Part shown: positions 15,854-24,384 of the stretch, in pieces
Position numbering within the stretch: the stretch's first letter is position 1
Layout of the letters: each line of letters opens with the position of its first letter
NCBI GenBank assembly: GCA_003552985.1
Contig: PUPD01000159.1
Span: 1 to 41,729 of the forward strand
Direction of reading: 5' to 3'
Origin: Spirochaetaceae bacterium
GTDB lineage: Bacteria; Spirochaetota; Spirochaetia; DSM-27196; SLAA01
Length of the DNA stretch: 41,729 nt
Made by a program: the position numbers and the translations under genes
The notes under the pieces: generated by a model
What the model saw: the letters and a program-made list of their open reading frames with translations, nothing else
Databases searched by the model: none
What the model was told of the DNA's origin: nothing

Positions 15854-17050
15854 TCAGGGCCTGGTTACGAACGCGTCCCGATAGCCCCGGCGGCGCATCG
15901 TGTACAGCGCAGCTCCCACTTCGTCTTCCTCGAGCGGGCCGACATACACTCGATACAAGGGCTCTTCGTCTACCTGGGCCGCCACCACCGTAGACGGTAA
16001 GCGCTCATCGAGCCTCGCCACCAGCGCGCCGGCCCCTTCGCGACTCCGAAACGCTCCAAGCTGAACATAGAACTTGCCGGACTCGAGCTCGTCATGGATC
16101 CTGACGCGATCGATCTCCTCGGTCGGCTCCGGCGGAAACGCGTCCGGCGGAAGCGGCTCCGGTCGCTCCTCCGTCGGGGGTTCGGCGGGCTCCACCGGTT
16201 CCCACGGTTCCGCGATCTCGTCCGGAACGACTCGCGGAGAAACGGGCTGCGGCGGCCTGGTGGCGATCTCCGGCAGATCCTCGGCAAGCGGGTCTTCCGG
16301 TTCAATCGCTTCCGGATAAGGGAACTCATCCTCGTCAATCGTAATCTCAAAACGCGGTTGCACCCGCGGCTGGTGTTCGGGGGGCACAGGCTCAGGGTCC
16401 GGTTCACGGAGCGGTGCAAGCTCAACCTCAGGCACCGGTTCCAGCTCGGGTTCAGGCTCGGGCTCCGGTTCGGGATCCGGCTCCGGGATCAGCTCCACGA
16501 CTTTGCGGGGCTCTTCGATGCCAGGCTCGTCCTCGGGAACCGGTATGGCGGGTAACCGCTCGGGATCGGGCCGTTCGCGCTCTGCCGTTGGCGGTAGCGG
16601 CTCCTGCTCGGCGGGTGGGGGTGGCGGGGCTTCCTCGGTCGGCGAGTCCAGGGCAGCGAGTGGATTCCGATCGGGATCCCGCGAGAACGCAGCTTCGGGG
16701 TCCCGGAGACGCGGTGGGCGTATAAGTCGCTCGGCGCGACGCACCCGTACCTCGGTGGTGCCGTCATCACGCATCCCAAGCTCCCGGGCGGCATTCGGAG
16801 ACAATACCATCAGCAGCCCCGCTTCATCGAGCTCGCGGGTTATGAACACCGTGGTACGTTGCCCGGTCTCGGTGTTCTCAACCTCAACGCGAGACTCCAC
16901 CGGGAAGCTGTTGGACGCCGCAAAACGACCGGTGTCGGGGAAATCGCCGTAGCGACCGGAGGCGGCGGTACCCTGCCAGCGCCAGTCCTCAGCCGCCAGG
17001 CTCGCGGTCACCACCAAAGAGCACACGAATAGCAGTAGTCCACGTCTCAT
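15854..17050 (-). CDS. SPOR-domain protein with RlpA-like N-terminus and acidic Pro-rich linker
   Basis: A 398-aa exported protein. The signal peptide is residues 1-19 (LLLFVCSLVVTASLA, then AED). Residues about 30-110 resemble a degenerate double-psi beta-barrel of the RlpA type (ASGRYGDF, VEVENTETGQRTTVFITREL, LSPNAARELGM). A very long Pro/Glu linker (about 120-310) contains pure PE repeats. The C-terminal SPOR domain (about 322-398, KFYVQLGAFRSREGA and LYRVYVGPLEEDE) should bind denuded glycan strands at division sites. ATG with GGAGGA upstream. It is transcribed away from loaP together with the preceding small exported protein. Confidence 0.85.
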   Translation of the reverse strand: MRRGLLLFVCSLVVTASLAAEDWRWQGTAASGRYGDFPDTGRFAASNSFPVESRVEVENTETGQRTTVFITRELDEAGLLMVLSPNAARELGMRDDGTTEVRVRRAERLIRPPRLRDPEAAFSRDPDRNPLAALDSPTEEAPPPPPAEQEPLPPTAERERPDPERLPAIPVPEDEPGIEEPRKVVELIPEPDPEPEPEPEPELEPVPEVELAPLREPDPEPVPPEHQPRVQPRFEITIDEDEFPYPEAIEPEDPLAEDLPEIATRPPQPVSPRVVPDEIAEPWEPVEPAEPPTEERPEPLPPDAFPPEPTEEIDRVRIHDELESGKFYVQLGAFRSREGAGALVARLDERLPSTVVAAQVDEEPLYRVYVGPLEEDEVGAALYTMRRRGYRDAFVTRP

Positions 17051-17071
17051 ATCCGGTCTCCTCCGGACCGT

Positions 17072-17617
17072 TTACGAGTTCTCAAGCACCCGCTGCGCGA
17101 TCGCTGTCCCAATCTTGAACCCGACTTCACCGCTCAACTCGAGCGCTCCGTCGACAAGCTCAGCGAGCCGCACCTGATGACTGAGGATCTCTTCCTCCCC
17201 GGCCACCTGATAGACCGCGAGCTCACCGAGATTGGGTTCGGGCGCACCACCCCCCTCGGTGTCGAACCGGACGGCCAGGCGAATCAGGAGATCGGCCCCA
17301 CCCTGCTGCGCAACGGTCAACACATGCGCCTCCGAGCGTCGCCCGCTTTCATCAGCGCCACTCACGGGCCCGGCATTGAACACCACGTAATCGGCCTCAA
17401 AAAAAGCATCCATGATGCCGGCCTCGATAGCCGAGAGAAAATAATCAACTTTGAGCTGCTTCTCCTCATCATCGAGCCGTTCGAGCTGATTCGGATCTCT
17501 AGCTTCAATATACACCATGAGATTCTCTGCGTTCAGCCCCGTAGTGACACTCATCAGCAGTGCCGAAGCCACCACGGTGGCGATTGCGGCGTGTTTTCGT
17601 CGTGCGAGTTTATCCAT
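17072..17617 (-). CDS. Small exported protein of unknown function
   Basis: A 181-aa protein with a signal peptide (KLARRKHAAIATVVASALLMSVTTGLNA split as a basic start plus hydrophobic core, cleavage before ENL). I do not recognise the family. The mature part has a mixed alpha/beta pattern (FFEADYVVFNAGPV, GGADLLIRLAVRF, LAVYQVAGEEEILSHQV) reminiscent of small periplasmic proteins that assemble on the envelope. The ATG at 17617 is chosen over longer in-frame starts because AGGAGGGG lies just upstream and the signal peptide begins there. It precedes the SPOR gene by 21 nt, so the two likely form an operon. Confidence 0.75.
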   Translation of the reverse strand: MDKLARRKHAAIATVVASALLMSVTTGLNAENLMVYIEARDPNQLERLDDEEKQLKVDYFLSAIEAGIMDAFFEADYVVFNAGPVSGADESGRRSEAHVLTVAQQGGADLLIRLAVRFDTEGGGAPEPNLGELAVYQVAGEEEILSHQVRLAELVDGALELSGEVGFKIGTAIAQRVLENS

Positions 17618-17731
17618 CACACCCCTCCTGCTGTATTCATCGGCACGATTCGCTCTACGCCAAAGCATGTTGTATTGCCTCGGGCGCAGCTTACATGGTA
17701 GCTTATCGCAGCAATTTCGCGCCGCTGCCAC

Positions 17732-18253
17732 ATGAATTACTTCGTTGTTCAGGTCAAAACTAGCGAGGAAGAAAAGTATCGCACTATTGCGAGACAAGCG
17801 CTCGCCGACAGCCATGTGCGGCTTGTCTATCCCCAGCGTCGCCTGCGCCAGCTGCGCCGCGGGCGCTGGAAGGACGTACTCAAGCCGCTGTATCCCGGGT
17901 ATGTATTCCTTGAGGGCGAGGAGATCGCAACCGAAGACTACTGGTCCTTACGCCGTGTTCCGGGTTTTCTCCGCTTTCTGGAGACCAATACCAATATTCG
18001 TCCCGTCGAGGGTAGCGACCGTGAGCTCCTGCTTCATTTCCTGCGGTTCGGCGAGATTGTCGAGAAGTCAAAGGTACAGTTCGGCGCCGACTCTCGAATC
18101 AGAGTGCTCGAAGGACCGTTAGCCGGTCTCGAAGGCCGCATCGTCAAGGTTGATAAACGGAAAGGCCGTGCCAAGGTCCGGCTGGATCTTTACAAGAGCA
18201 GCTTCCCGGTCGATCTAGGTTTTGAAATTATCGAGAGCGCGGTAAGCAAATGA
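17732..18253 (+). CDS. loaP: LoaP/NusG-type transcription antiterminator
   Basis: A 173-aa NusG paralogue. The NGN domain (residues 1 to about 105) starts with the typical MNYFVVQVKTSEEEKY and includes YPGYVFLEG and VPGFLRFL. The KOW domain (about 121-155) has RVLEGPLAGLEGRIVKV. NusG paralogues of the LoaP/UpxY/RfaH kind bind RNA polymerase and promote read-through of long operons, often polysaccharide or secondary-metabolite clusters. Here it heads, with a 4-nt overlap (ATGA), a nucleotide-sugar dehydratase, an aminotransferase and an Xdh-like enzyme, so it probably controls these. It differs from housekeeping NusG by context (no secE or rplK nearby). No ribosome-binding site is obvious. The specific symbol is less sure than the family. 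Confidence 0.82.
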   Translation: MNYFVVQVKTSEEEKYRTIARQALADSHVRLVYPQRRLRQLRRGRWKDVLKPLYPGYVFLEGEEIATEDYWSLRRVPGFLRFLETNTNIRPVEGSDRELLLHFLRFGEIVEKSKVQFGADSRIRVLEGPLAGLEGRIVKVDKRKGRAKVRLDLYKSSFPVDLGFEIIESAVSK

Positions 18254-19728
18254 GCAACGAGCCACGCGCGCGCATATACATCCTGGGTGCCGGACTCGCC
18301 GGACGGTCGATCGCCGCTGAGCTTAGACGCAAGCGTAATCCGAGCGTAGTAGCCGCCTTTCTCGATGACGACCCGGCCAAAATCGGTTCCCGCATTGAAG
18401 GCGTTCCGGTCCTCGGGCCGATCGGCGATGTGATCGCGTTGCTGGATAAAGGCCCCCGTGACGAGGCGTTGATCGCCATTCCGGAAGCTCCGCGGGAGCA
18501 CCTGAAGCACTGGTATGACCTGCTCAAGCGCGCAGGCTTCGTGCGGATCAGAATCCTCCCGAGCTTATCGCAGATCATCGACGGTGAGGCACATCTGATA
18601 CAGGCACGTGAGATCGATCCGCTCGACCTGCTGGGAAGAACACCGATCAAGATCGATCTGCGCGAGAGTCTGGCTTACCTGCGTGGTAAGCGGGTGCTCA
18701 TTACCGGAGCCGGGGGCAGCATCGGGAGCGAGTTGGCTCGCCAACTGCTCGCCGGCGGGGCCGAGCGGTTGTATCTGCTCGGGCACGGCGAGAACAGCAT
18801 CTACGAGATCGATCGCGAGCTACGCATGCTGCAGGAGGAAGGCGTCGGCGAGCGCGCGACAATCGTGCCGGTGATCGGTGAGCTGCAGGATCCCGGCTAC
18901 ACTCGCTTCATCCTCGCGAGGATGCGGGTGAACGCGGTATTTCATACAGCCGCGTATAAGCATGTGCCGATGCTGGAAGCCAATCCGGTGGAAGCGGTCA
19001 AGAACAACGTCTTCGTCACCCATCACCTGGTGGAAGCGGCGAAACAAACCGGTTGCCGGCGCTTCGTGTTGGTCTCCTCCGACAAGGTAGTGGAACCGAC
19101 GAGCGTCTACGGCGCAACCAAACAGATTGCCGAAGAGATCGTACTCAACGCCAACGGCAGCTCCCTGCAGTTCATGGTGGTGCGATTCGGCAATGTACTC
19201 GGTTCGCGCGGCAGCATCGTCCCCCTATTGCGCCAACAGATTCTCAAAGGCGGGCCGATCACGATCACCGATCCACGCACCTCCCGGTACTTCATGACGA
19301 TTCCGGAAGCGGTATCGCTGGTTCTAAAGACCGGGGGTGTCGGCGCCGGGGGCGAGTTGTACCTGCTCGATATGGGCGACCCCCTGCCCATCCGCGAGAT
19401 TGCCGAGCAGATGATCCGCTTCTACGGCTACGAACCTGAGTCGGATATTCCGATTACCTATATTGGCTTGCGGCCGGGCGAGAAACTCACTGAATCGCTC
19501 TACGGAGCAAACGAACGGCCGCAGCCGAGCGGCAGCGAACGTATTCTGCGCGTGGAACGCTCCAACTGGCCCCCGGCGAAGCTTGCAGGGCTGCTGGACG
19601 AGCTCGGCGCGATCTGCTTCAGCAACGACAGCTCAGCCGACTATTATCGCAATCGCCGCCGGCTGCGCGACGCGCTCACCCGCCATATCCCCAGCCTACC
19701 GGTGCATTGCGATGAGCCTGCATACTGA
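18250..19728 (+). CDS. Nucleotide-sugar 4,6-dehydratase (CapD/FlaA1 family), soluble form
   Basis: A 492-aa polysaccharide-biosynthesis SDR, likely a UDP-N-acetylhexosamine 4,6-dehydratase. The first about 130 residues form a CoA-binding-like Rossmann domain (ILGAGLAGRS). The catalytic SDR domain has TGAGGSIGS at 152-160, HTAAYKHVPMLE at 232-243, SSDK at 276-279 and Y287/K291 in VYGATK. Two points stand out: the four N-terminal membrane helices of WbpM/PglF/CapD are missing, so the enzyme should be cytosolic, and the catalytic site has the canonical Tyr where the large family members carry Met. Its 3' end overlaps the aminotransferase by 17 nt; together they would make a 4-amino-sugar nucleotide. 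Confidence 0.88.
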   Translation: MSNEPRARIYILGAGLAGRSIAAELRRKRNPSVVAAFLDDDPAKIGSRIEGVPVLGPIGDVIALLDKGPRDEALIAIPEAPREHLKHWYDLLKRAGFVRIRILPSLSQIIDGEAHLIQAREIDPLDLLGRTPIKIDLRESLAYLRGKRVLITGAGGSIGSELARQLLAGGAERLYLLGHGENSIYEIDRELRMLQEEGVGERATIVPVIGELQDPGYTRFILARMRVNAVFHTAAYKHVPMLEANPVEAVKNNVFVTHHLVEAAKQTGCRRFVLVSSDKVVEPTSVYGATKQIAEEIVLNANGSSLQFMVVRFGNVLGSRGSIVPLLRQQILKGGPITITDPRTSRYFMTIPEAVSLVLKTGGVGAGGELYLLDMGDPLPIREIAEQMIRFYGYEPESDIPITYIGLRPGEKLTESLYGANERPQPSGSERILRVERSNWPPAKLAGLLDELGAICFSNDSSADYYRNRRRLRDALTRHIPSLPVHCDEPAY

Positions 19729-20887
19729 TTACGTCCCGTTCGCCCGTCCGGAGCTCGGCAGCGAGGAAGAAGCGGCCGTGCTGCGCGTGCTGCGCAGTGG
19801 GTGGCTCACTACGGGACAAGAGGCGCAGCTTTTCGAGCAGGAGTTCCGGGAGTGTTGCGGCGTCGCCCACAGCCTGGCGGTGAGCTCGGCCACCGGCGGG
19901 CTGCATTTGGCTCTCGAGGCGCTGGGCGTACGGTCCGGTGACCGCGTAGCCCTCAGTCCCTACACGTTCGCCGCCAGCGCCGAGGTGATCCGGTACCTCG
20001 ACGCCGATCCGGTGTTCGTCGATATTGAGCCGCAGAGTTTTAACATCGACCCGCTCGCCCTCGAGCAGGTACTTGCGGGCGGTACGGTCCGCGCTGTGAT
20101 GCCGGTGCATATCGGCGGCTATCCATGCGATACGGCGAAGATTCGGCGGCTGGCGGCTGAGCACGGGGCTGCGGTCGTGGAGGATGCGGCGCACACCTTT
20201 CCGGCGCGCGAACGGCCGGAAGGTCCGGTCGCCGGAACGGGTTCCGATGCCGGAGTGTTTTCGTTTTACGCGACTAAGACGATCACAACCGGTGAAGGCG
20301 GAATGCTGGTCTGCCGGGATCCACAGGTGGCCGAGCGCGCAGAGATCATGCGCCTCCACGGCATCGACCGTCCGGTCTGGGACCGCTATCGTGCCCGGAA
20401 GCGCCCGCACGAGTACGAGGTGGTGGCGCCCGGCTACAAGTACAATCTCCCTGACCTGCTCGCCGCAATCGGCCGCGTGCAGTTACGCCGTGCGGGCGAG
20501 TTTCAGGCGCGCCGCGAGGCGATTGCGGCGCATTACCTGGAGGCCTTGCGCGGTTGCGCGGAGATCATGCTACCCCCGAGTGATCGCCCTCAGTCCTGGC
20601 ATCTCTTCCTCCTGCGGCTGAGACTGGAACGCCTTGCAATCGGTCGCGACGCCTTTATCTCTGAGCTCGACGAGGCCGGAGTCGGCAGTTCGGTTCACTA
20701 TCGCCCGCTGCATCTAATGCCGTACTATCGTGACCGCTACGGTTTGAGTCCGTCCGATTTTCCAGTATCATTGGACACCTATGAGCGCTGCCTGAGTCTG
20801 CCGATCTATCCGGGACTTCGAGACGAGGAGCTCGAGCGGGTCGTGACCGCGGTGCGCTCAATCTGCCGAAAACACGCACGGAGGTAA
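19712..20887 (+). CDS. DegT/DnrJ/EryC1-type sugar aminotransferase
   Basis: A 391-aa PLP-dependent aminotransferase that converts the 4-keto-sugar nucleotide made by the dehydratase into a 4-amino sugar (PglE-like step). Landmarks are SGWLTTG at residues 29-35, SSATGGLHLAL at 58-68, EDAAH at 157-161, and the PLP Lys189 in SFYATKTITTGEGG. The ATG at 19712 lies inside the end of the previous gene; it gives the normal family N-terminus (VPFARPELGSEEEAAVL). The exact sugar and the later steps (acetyltransferase, glycosyltransferase) are not visible in the window. Confidence 0.9.
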   Translation: MSLHTDYVPFARPELGSEEEAAVLRVLRSGWLTTGQEAQLFEQEFRECCGVAHSLAVSSATGGLHLALEALGVRSGDRVALSPYTFAASAEVIRYLDADPVFVDIEPQSFNIDPLALEQVLAGGTVRAVMPVHIGGYPCDTAKIRRLAAEHGAAVVEDAAHTFPARERPEGPVAGTGSDAGVFSFYATKTITTGEGGMLVCRDPQVAERAEIMRLHGIDRPVWDRYRARKRPHEYEVVAPGYKYNLPDLLAAIGRVQLRRAGEFQARREAIAAHYLEALRGCAEIMLPPSDRPQSWHLFLLRLRLERLAIGRDAFISELDEAGVGSSVHYRPLHLMPYYRDRYGLSPSDFPVSLDTYERCLSLPIYPGLRDEELERVVTAVRSICRKHARR

Positions 20888-20939
20888 CCTGCGGCCGGCC
20901 TGCCCGGTGGTTCCGGCCGAAGGAGCGCGCGAGGAACGC

Positions 20940-23048
20940 ATGCGATCGATTGAGAAGATGCTCGCCCACGATTCTCACTTCATCAGCGACATGTACGCGT
21001 CGGACATGCTGTACTGCTATACGGTGCGCTCGCAGTATCCGAATGCCTCTATCTCCTCGGTTGAGCCGCCGTCCGGTTTGCCGGAGTACGTACGCTTTCT
21101 GACCGCGGCCGATATTCCGGGCCGTAACCGGATCACCGTGCTCGGCGAGTCTGTACCGGTACTCGCCGAGCAGCAGACCTACTACGTGGGCGAACCGCTT
21201 GCCCTCCTCGTCGGCCCCAGTCTGCATGAGCTGATGGAGCTTGCCCAACGGGCCAAGGTAGGATACGAACCACTTGCGACGGTTACACGCGAGTTTCTGC
21301 CGGAGGACGCCGAACACCTGCAGAGCGATTTCGTCAAAACAATCGGCAATCCAGAAGAGGCGATGCGAAAGGCCTTTCAGGTCGTCGAAGGTGAGTACCA
21401 AACCGAAGCGCAGGAGCATCTATACAGCGAACCCCAGGCGGCATTCGTCTCCGGCGACAAGAATCGAACGGTGATCTACAGCTCCACCCAATGGCCGTTT
21501 CACGTACGCAACTCGGTTTGCAGGGTGCTACGGGTCCCGCAGAAGCAGTGCGTGGTGCGTGCCACCGACGCGGGCGTCACGCTCGACGGGAAACTGTGGT
21601 ATCCGTCGCTGGTAGCGGCCCACGCCGCGCTCGCGCACCGTGTCACCGGGCGGCCGGTCAAGCTTGTATACACTCGTGAGGAGGACTTCCTCAACACCAC
21701 CAAACGGGCTCCCAGCCATATTAAGCACGTTACCGGCCTGGACCGCGACGGAAACCTCGTCGCGATGCAGGTCACGATAACGCTCAACGTAGGGGCCTAC
21801 CCGCTGCTCAGCGAGGAGATGCTGCGACGCATGATGGTCGTCGCCTGCGGCTATTACAACTGCCGCAATATCCGCATCCGAGCGCGGACGGTCCGCACCC
21901 ACCTGCCCCCGATGAACGCATTTGCCGGCTTCGGCTCGGCGCAAGCCTTTTTTGCGGCTGAGGCGCACGCGGCGCGCATAAGCGAGGTGGCGCAGGTGCC
22001 ACCGCATACCTGGAAAGCCGCGAACCTCCTGAAGCGCGGGCAAACTACGCTCACCGGCGACCCCGCCCGCCACGACGTGTTCGCCTCCGGAGCGTGGGAC
22101 TGGGCGCTTTCGCATTCAGACTTCGCCCGCAAGCATGCGGCTTTTGAGCTGCAGAAGAAGCGGCGCGCAATGGAGACGGATTTACGCATCCCGGCGCGTG
22201 GAATCGGCATAGCGGTAGCCGGGCAAGGGTCCGGCTTCATCGGGCGCGGGGAGGAGATTCTGGGAGCCTCGGTCGCTGTTCGACTCGAGGAGTCCGACAA
22301 AGCGGTGATTCGCACCTCCGGCGTTCCCGAGGACCGCGGGATGCAGCGTATCTGGGTTGAAACCGTCGCCCGCATCCTGACCGTCGCTGAGAACAACGTT
22401 GCGCTGGAGGTCGTCGATACCGAGCTGGTACCCGACAGCGGCCCGTCGACACTGTCACGGAATTTGACGGTAATAACGCCACTGCTCGAAAGCTGCTGCA
22501 GCGCGATCAAACGACAGCGCTTCCGTTCACCGCTGCCGATCGAAATCCGTCGCACCTCAAAAGTGCCGCGCAAGACGACCTGGAGCAACGAGCGCATGGA
22601 GGGCGTCCCGTTTGCCGGCGAGTCTCGCGCCGTTGCCGTGATCGAGGTGGAGAGCGACGCAGCTACCTTCGAGACGAGCATCCGCGGCATCTGGCTGGCG
22701 ATTGACGCGGGCCGCGTTCTCAACCAGCTGCAGGCGCGGAAGACGATCGAGATGGGCGTCTTCCAGGGTCTCGGCTGGGCGGCGTTTGAGACGATCGCCC
22801 ACCTTGCTTCCGGCAGCACCTGGATCGATTACAAGAGCTACCATCCGGGGCGCCTGATGAGACACCCCCGCATAGAAATTGAGTTCTTCAGCGATCACAC
22901 TAAGAGCCCCGCTCAGGGAATCACCGAGCTGGCGCTTTCGGCGGTACCGGCCGCCTACGTGAACGCGGTCACGCAGGCTACCGGCCGCTACCTGGATCGT
23001 ATCCCAGCGACACCTGAGCTTGTCTACCAGTACCTGGAGGACGAATGA
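20940..23048 (+). CDS. Xanthine-dehydrogenase-like molybdopterin subunit with altered motifs
   Basis: A 702-aa large subunit of the xanthine oxidase family. The fold markers are clear: GEPLALLVG (about 87), QEHLYSEPQAAFV (about 158), STQWPFHVRNSV, GRPVKLVYTREEDF and the C-terminal QGITELALSAVPAAYVNAV, with Glu where the catalytic Glu sits in GxGE. Two cofactor loops deviate: the usual GGgFGGKe stretch is replaced by AGVTLDGKLW, and the usual AFRGFGxPQ is NAFAGFGSAQ, with Ala instead of Arg. Activity or substrate may therefore be unusual. The ATG at 20940 has a GAGGAA site; a GTG at 20907 is less likely. It overlaps the Fe-S subunit by 4 nt. Confidence 0.85.
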   Translation: MRSIEKMLAHDSHFISDMYASDMLYCYTVRSQYPNASISSVEPPSGLPEYVRFLTAADIPGRNRITVLGESVPVLAEQQTYYVGEPLALLVGPSLHELMELAQRAKVGYEPLATVTREFLPEDAEHLQSDFVKTIGNPEEAMRKAFQVVEGEYQTEAQEHLYSEPQAAFVSGDKNRTVIYSSTQWPFHVRNSVCRVLRVPQKQCVVRATDAGVTLDGKLWYPSLVAAHAALAHRVTGRPVKLVYTREEDFLNTTKRAPSHIKHVTGLDRDGNLVAMQVTITLNVGAYPLLSEEMLRRMMVVACGYYNCRNIRIRARTVRTHLPPMNAFAGFGSAQAFFAAEAHAARISEVAQVPPHTWKAANLLKRGQTTLTGDPARHDVFASGAWDWALSHSDFARKHAAFELQKKRRAMETDLRIPARGIGIAVAGQGSGFIGRGEEILGASVAVRLEESDKAVIRTSGVPEDRGMQRIWVETVARILTVAENNVALEVVDTELVPDSGPSTLSRNLTVITPLLESCCSAIKRQRFRSPLPIEIRRTSKVPRKTTWSNERMEGVPFAGESRAVAVIEVESDAATFETSIRGIWLAIDAGRVLNQLQARKTIEMGVFQGLGWAAFETIAHLASGSTWIDYKSYHPGRLMRHPRIEIEFFSDHTKSPAQGITELALSAVPAAYVNAVTQATGRYLDRIPATPELVYQYLEDE

Positions 23049-23530
23049 GGATTGAGTTCACCCTCAACGGAGAGAGCGCCCGGATCGAGTCATCGGCCGA
23101 GACGCTGCTTGTCGACCTGTTGCGGCGCGAGTTCGGCCTCTCAGGCGCGCGGCCGGGGTGTATGCGCGGGCAGTGCGGTAACTGCGCGGTGCTGTTCAAC
23201 GGCGCGCTTACCCGGGCATGCCTCCTGCCGGTGTTTCGCCTCGAAGGCTGTGAGGTCATGACGATTGAGGGGTTCCTGCGGACAAAGGAGTTTGCCGATA
23301 TCGAGTACGGATTCGAACGCGCCGGCATGGACCCCTGCCGGTTCTGTATCTCGAGCAAGGTACTCGTTGCCCATTCAGTGCTATTGACCGAGCTGGAGCC
23401 GAGCGACCTGGAGATTGAACGCGCAACCTCGGGAGTATGGTGCCGCTGCACCAGCTACTCGAGCTTCGTGAACGGCATTCGCTACGCTGCGCACGCTCGC
23501 AAGAGACGGTACAATGAGCGCAACTTCTGA
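23045..23530 (+). CDS. [2Fe-2S] subunit of the Xdh-like enzyme
   Basis: A 161-aa small subunit of xanthine-dehydrogenase type with two [2Fe-2S] clusters that pass electrons from the molybdenum site to FAD. All eight ligand cysteines are present. The plant-ferredoxin-type cluster has GCMRGQCGNC plus a fourth Cys in TRACL (residues about 38-60). The second cluster has CRFC (about 99-102) and CRC in GVWCRCTSY (about 136-138). The standard GFCTPG and GNLCRCTGY wording is altered around the ligands (RFCISS and GVWCRCTSY), which parallels the divergence of the large subunit. It overlaps the large subunit by 4 nt and the FAD subunit by 17 nt. Confidence 0.9.
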   Translation: MRIEFTLNGESARIESSAETLLVDLLRREFGLSGARPGCMRGQCGNCAVLFNGALTRACLLPVFRLEGCEVMTIEGFLRTKEFADIEYGFERAGMDPCRFCISSKVLVAHSVLLTELEPSDLEIERATSGVWCRCTSYSSFVNGIRYAAHARKRRYNERNF

Positions 23531-24368
23531 ACGCATCCTGGTGTTGGCACCTACCAATCTCAGCGAGCTGCTGCAAGCACTGAAGACGCATCCCGATGCC
23601 GAACTGTACGCAGGCGGCACCCATATCCTCACAACGCGCGGCACCGCATACCAGCAACTCCCGGAGAAGGTCGTTACGCTTCACAAAGTCGAGGAGCTGA
23701 AGCGCGTTACCCGGACCGAGAAGTACATCGAGTTCGGCGCCGGTGTAACGCTCAGGAGGATAGTAGAGCTCGGGCCCAAAGCGTTTCCCGAGGCGTTGTA
23801 CACCGCTATCCGCAGCCTCGGGCCACCGGGAATCGAGAACCTTGCAACCATCGGGGGAAACGTTTGCGTGTCGGGCCGGCTGATGACTCTGGTACCGATT
23901 CTCTATCTGCTTGAGTGCCGCCTTGAGCTGCGCAGCGCCTCCGGCAGCCGTTGGGTTCGCATCGGGCAGTTTCACGACGCCGAGGGCAACACGCGGTTGC
24001 AGCCCGGAGAGGTGCTGACCCGGTTGCGCATCAGCCCCGGCAATTGGAACAGACAAGCCTTCAAGAGTTTTGGTACCATATACTTACCGGAGACGAATCC
24101 ACTCGTATTCTGTGGCCTGGCGCAGCTGGACAACAACGTCTTAGCCGACTTCCGCTTCGCGATAACGACTCACCGACCGCGCATTGTACGCGACCGAGCG
24201 CTGGAAGCCGAGCTCGTGGGGCGTCGGGTCCCACTTGCCAAACGTGACCACGAAGTGATAGAAGCCGGCATCGCAGGGGTCATGCAGGAGCAAGAGGTCC
24301 CACGCGGATCGATACAGCACCGCAGGGCAATCAGACTGAGCGAGTGGTTCGCCCAGCAGCTACGCTAA
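23514..24368 (+). CDS. FAD-binding subunit of the Xdh-like enzyme
   Basis: A 284-aa FAD subunit (CO dehydrogenase flavoprotein/XdhB type). The first FAD loop is YAGGTHIL (about residues 31-38), and the second is IENLATIGGNVC (about 106-117). The C-terminal domain is of normal size. It completes a three-subunit molybdenum-hydroxylase-like complex with the two preceding genes, all tightly overlapped. The order Mo subunit, Fe-S subunit, FAD subunit, and co-direction with loaP, suggest one transcript. The physiological electron acceptor is unknown. Confidence 0.9.
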   Translation: MSATSERILVLAPTNLSELLQALKTHPDAELYAGGTHILTTRGTAYQQLPEKVVTLHKVEELKRVTRTEKYIEFGAGVTLRRIVELGPKAFPEALYTAIRSLGPPGIENLATIGGNVCVSGRLMTLVPILYLLECRLELRSASGSRWVRIGQFHDAEGNTRLQPGEVLTRLRISPGNWNRQAFKSFGTIYLPETNPLVFCGLAQLDNNVLADFRFAITTHRPRIVRDRALEAELVGRRVPLAKRDHEVIEAGIAGVMQEQEVPRGSIQHRRAIRLSEWFAQQLR

Positions 24369-24384
24369 CACAGGGAGGCACGCA

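Noticed and set aside
21854-22819. Open frame of 321 codons opposite the Xdh-like large subunit
   Set aside because: Shadow of a real gene; low-complexity Ser/Arg-rich product with no domain.
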